Shown: piece by piece, positions 62,866-64,000 of the stretch
Layout: each line of letters opens with the position of its first letter
Position numbering within the stretch: position 1 is the stretch's first letter
Origin: Dysgonomonas hofstadii
Lineage (GTDB): Bacteria > Bacteroidota > Bacteroidia > Bacteroidales > Dysgonomonadaceae
Length of the DNA stretch: 64,000 nucleotides
Direction: 5' to 3'
Assembly (NCBI RefSeq): GCF_014196915.1
Contig: NZ_JACIEP010000009.1
Location: 124,001-188,000, forward strand
Translations under genes and position numbers: made by a program
Notes under the pieces: generated by a model
Database searches by the model: none
Seen by the model: the letters and a program-made list of their open reading frames with translations, nothing else
Told to the model about the DNA's origin: nothing

Positions 62866-64000
62866 ATGAAAACACGATGTATCCTTACTTTATTAATAAC
62901 AATGAGTATATATTCTTGTTTGCTGGCAAACGAACAGGACTATATATTTTCTAAGATTGATTATCAACAAGGGCTGTCCAATAGCGCTATACTTTGCCTA
63001 TTCCAGGATAATGCAGGGTTGATGTGGTTTGGAACATATGATGGTTTGAATTGTTATGATGGAAAAGGAATGGATGTATACCGGTCCGACCTGTCTAAAA
63101 GTAAAACATTAATCAACAACGTCATTACTAATATTCAGCAGGCGGATAATAATTGCTTGTGGGTATCCACAAACATAGGTGCTACCCGTTTCTCTTTAAC
63201 TTCGCGTCAGGCTGTATGTAATTATGAATTTGACGGTGATTATGTGCTACACTCCAACAAAAAAGGCAATACCTGGGCTTTGGGATATAACTGGATTTCT
63301 TATTACAATACCTATCATCGTCAGTTTGTCCAGGTACCTAAACCCAATGTTGTAATGCTTAATGCCGATTACCGGGCTTTTGCGACGGACGATGGCGATT
63401 TGTATATGTTCCCTTATGCCAGTGGTGATTATTACCGTTTTTCTTTAAATGCCTTTGATCAGGATACACTCACCACTCAATTAACTAGTACCCCTACTGC
63501 ATTTCACCCAAAAGCGATAGAATATATTTTTTATCAGAACGGTGTTTTTTGTTTCTACGATTCGGATAAGGACTTATATCTGTATGATATATCGAGAAAA
63601 TCCAAAATCTATATCCGTAATATAGCCGAGATGGTTCAAAAATACGGAGATATCAGAGGGATCGTTCCTTTCTATGAAGATATTATGATCGCCTTCAGAA
63701 CTAACGGGTTGATACGTTTACGTACATCAAGGAAATATGAAGAGGAAATGGTTAATCAGAACGCCCGAATCTTCAGCATACACAACGATCCCAATCAGGG
63801 AATATTATGGGTTGGTTCCGACGGGCAAGGTGTTTTAATGTATTCAAAAAAATATTCCATTGCCACAAATTTGATGCTTAGCAGTTTATCCCCTAATCTA
63901 AGCAGGCAGGTAAGATCTCTATTTACTGATAAATATGGCAGCCTCTGGTTTGGCACTAAAGGGGATGGATTATTGCACGTTGAGGATTATCGCAAAGGGA
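62866..64000 (+). CDS. hybrid two-component sensor (reporter domain part), cut by window edge
   Basis: 378 codons visible, starting MKTRCILTLLITMSIYSCLL. A signal sequence is followed by seven-bladed propeller repeats of the Reg_prop type: NAGLMWFGTYDGLNCYDG near residue 47, QGILWVGSDGQGVLMYSKK near 312 and GSLWFGTKGDGLLHVEDY near 357. This is the periplasmic sensor half of Bacteroidota hybrid two-component systems, which carry kinase, receiver and AraC-type domains further on (outside the window). It probably senses a sugar acid or glycan fragment and may control the GntP gene beside it. Confidence 0.88.
   Translation, partial: MKTRCILTLLITMSIYSCLLANEQDYIFSKIDYQQGLSNSAILCLFQDNAGLMWFGTYDGLNCYDGKGMDVYRSDLSKSKTLINNVITNIQQADNNCLWVSTNIGATRFSLTSRQAVCNYEFDGDYVLHSNKKGNTWALGYNWISYYNTYHRQFVQVPKPNVVMLNADYRAFATDDGDLYMFPYASGDYYRFSLNAFDQDTLTTQLTSTPTAFHPKAIEYIFYQNGVFCFYDSDKDLYLYDISRKSKIYIRNIAEMVQKYGDIRGIVPFYEDIMIAFRTNGLIRLRTSRKYEEEMVNQNARIFSIHNDPNQGILWVGSDGQGVLMYSKKYSIATNLMLSSLSPNLSRQVRSLFTDKYGSLWFGTKGDGLLHVEDYRKG

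Overview
The window comes from a Bacteroidota genome, most likely order Bacteroidales; a Dysgonomonas-like genus is only a guess. The evidence is a SusC/SusD pair, a reporter-domain sensor of the hybrid two-component type, Bacteroidota-type tyrosine recombinases, and repeated promoter cores of the form TAnnTTTG with few sigma70-like signals. Both ends cut a gene: a LacI regulator at the left and a sensor kinase at the right.

Bases 1-18820 hold a pectin / rhamnogalacturonan utilisation locus, all on the minus strand. Transcription runs right to left: NagB-like sugar-phosphate isomerase, secreted beta-helix protein, MFS transporter, exported NagA-like deacetylase, rhamnogalacturonan acetylesterase, PL1 pectate lyase, PL10 pectate lyase, SusC, SusD, surface beta-helix lipoprotein, terminator, second PL1 lyase, LacI regulator. 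Outer-surface lyases and the esterase would cut and deacetylate pectin, SusCD would import oligomers, and the MFS protein would carry monomers inward. A 380-base AT-rich leader with several CGATAA/TTATCG palindromes precedes the operon. An iron-dependent alcohol dehydrogenase follows at 18.9-20.1 kb.

Bases 20.4-26.9 kb look like a phase-variable surface locus. A decayed integrase start is followed by an intact tyrosine recombinase, then a 158-bp segment bounded by a perfect 22-bp inverted repeat, a structured leader, and three genes for exported proteins including one of 1009 residues.

Bases 27.36-50.60 kb form an integrative island in the 3' end of a tRNA-Ser(UGA) gene, with its integrase at the right end. 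The left boundary carries a degenerate copy of the same integrase start, repeat array, tRNA terminator and att core, so a second, older element probably lies to the left. Cargo: a 3'-truncated type IIG restriction-modification gene, an AraC-regulated MFS/HlyD/TolC efflux operon with a KAS III-like protein that appears to have lost its catalytic residues, a decayed NUDIX regulator, further AraC, TetR and winged-helix regulators, an IS21-family element, an FtsK gamma-domain fragment, a complete HxsABCD (His-Xaa-Ser) radical-SAM peptide maturation cluster, HD, NUDIX and DUF2971 genes, and ORF6N/RhuM-type genes beside the integrase.

Bases 50.8-64 kb appear to be chromosomal backbone with small accessory insertions: threonine ammonia-lyase, a hairpin/REP-like repeat patch, small hypothetical genes, a two-gene AAA ATPase + TOPRIM (DUF4276) candidate defence module, a CPA2 cation/proton antiporter, a TPR protein, a GntP permease and the start of the sensor kinase. 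No rRNA gene or CRISPR array was seen.
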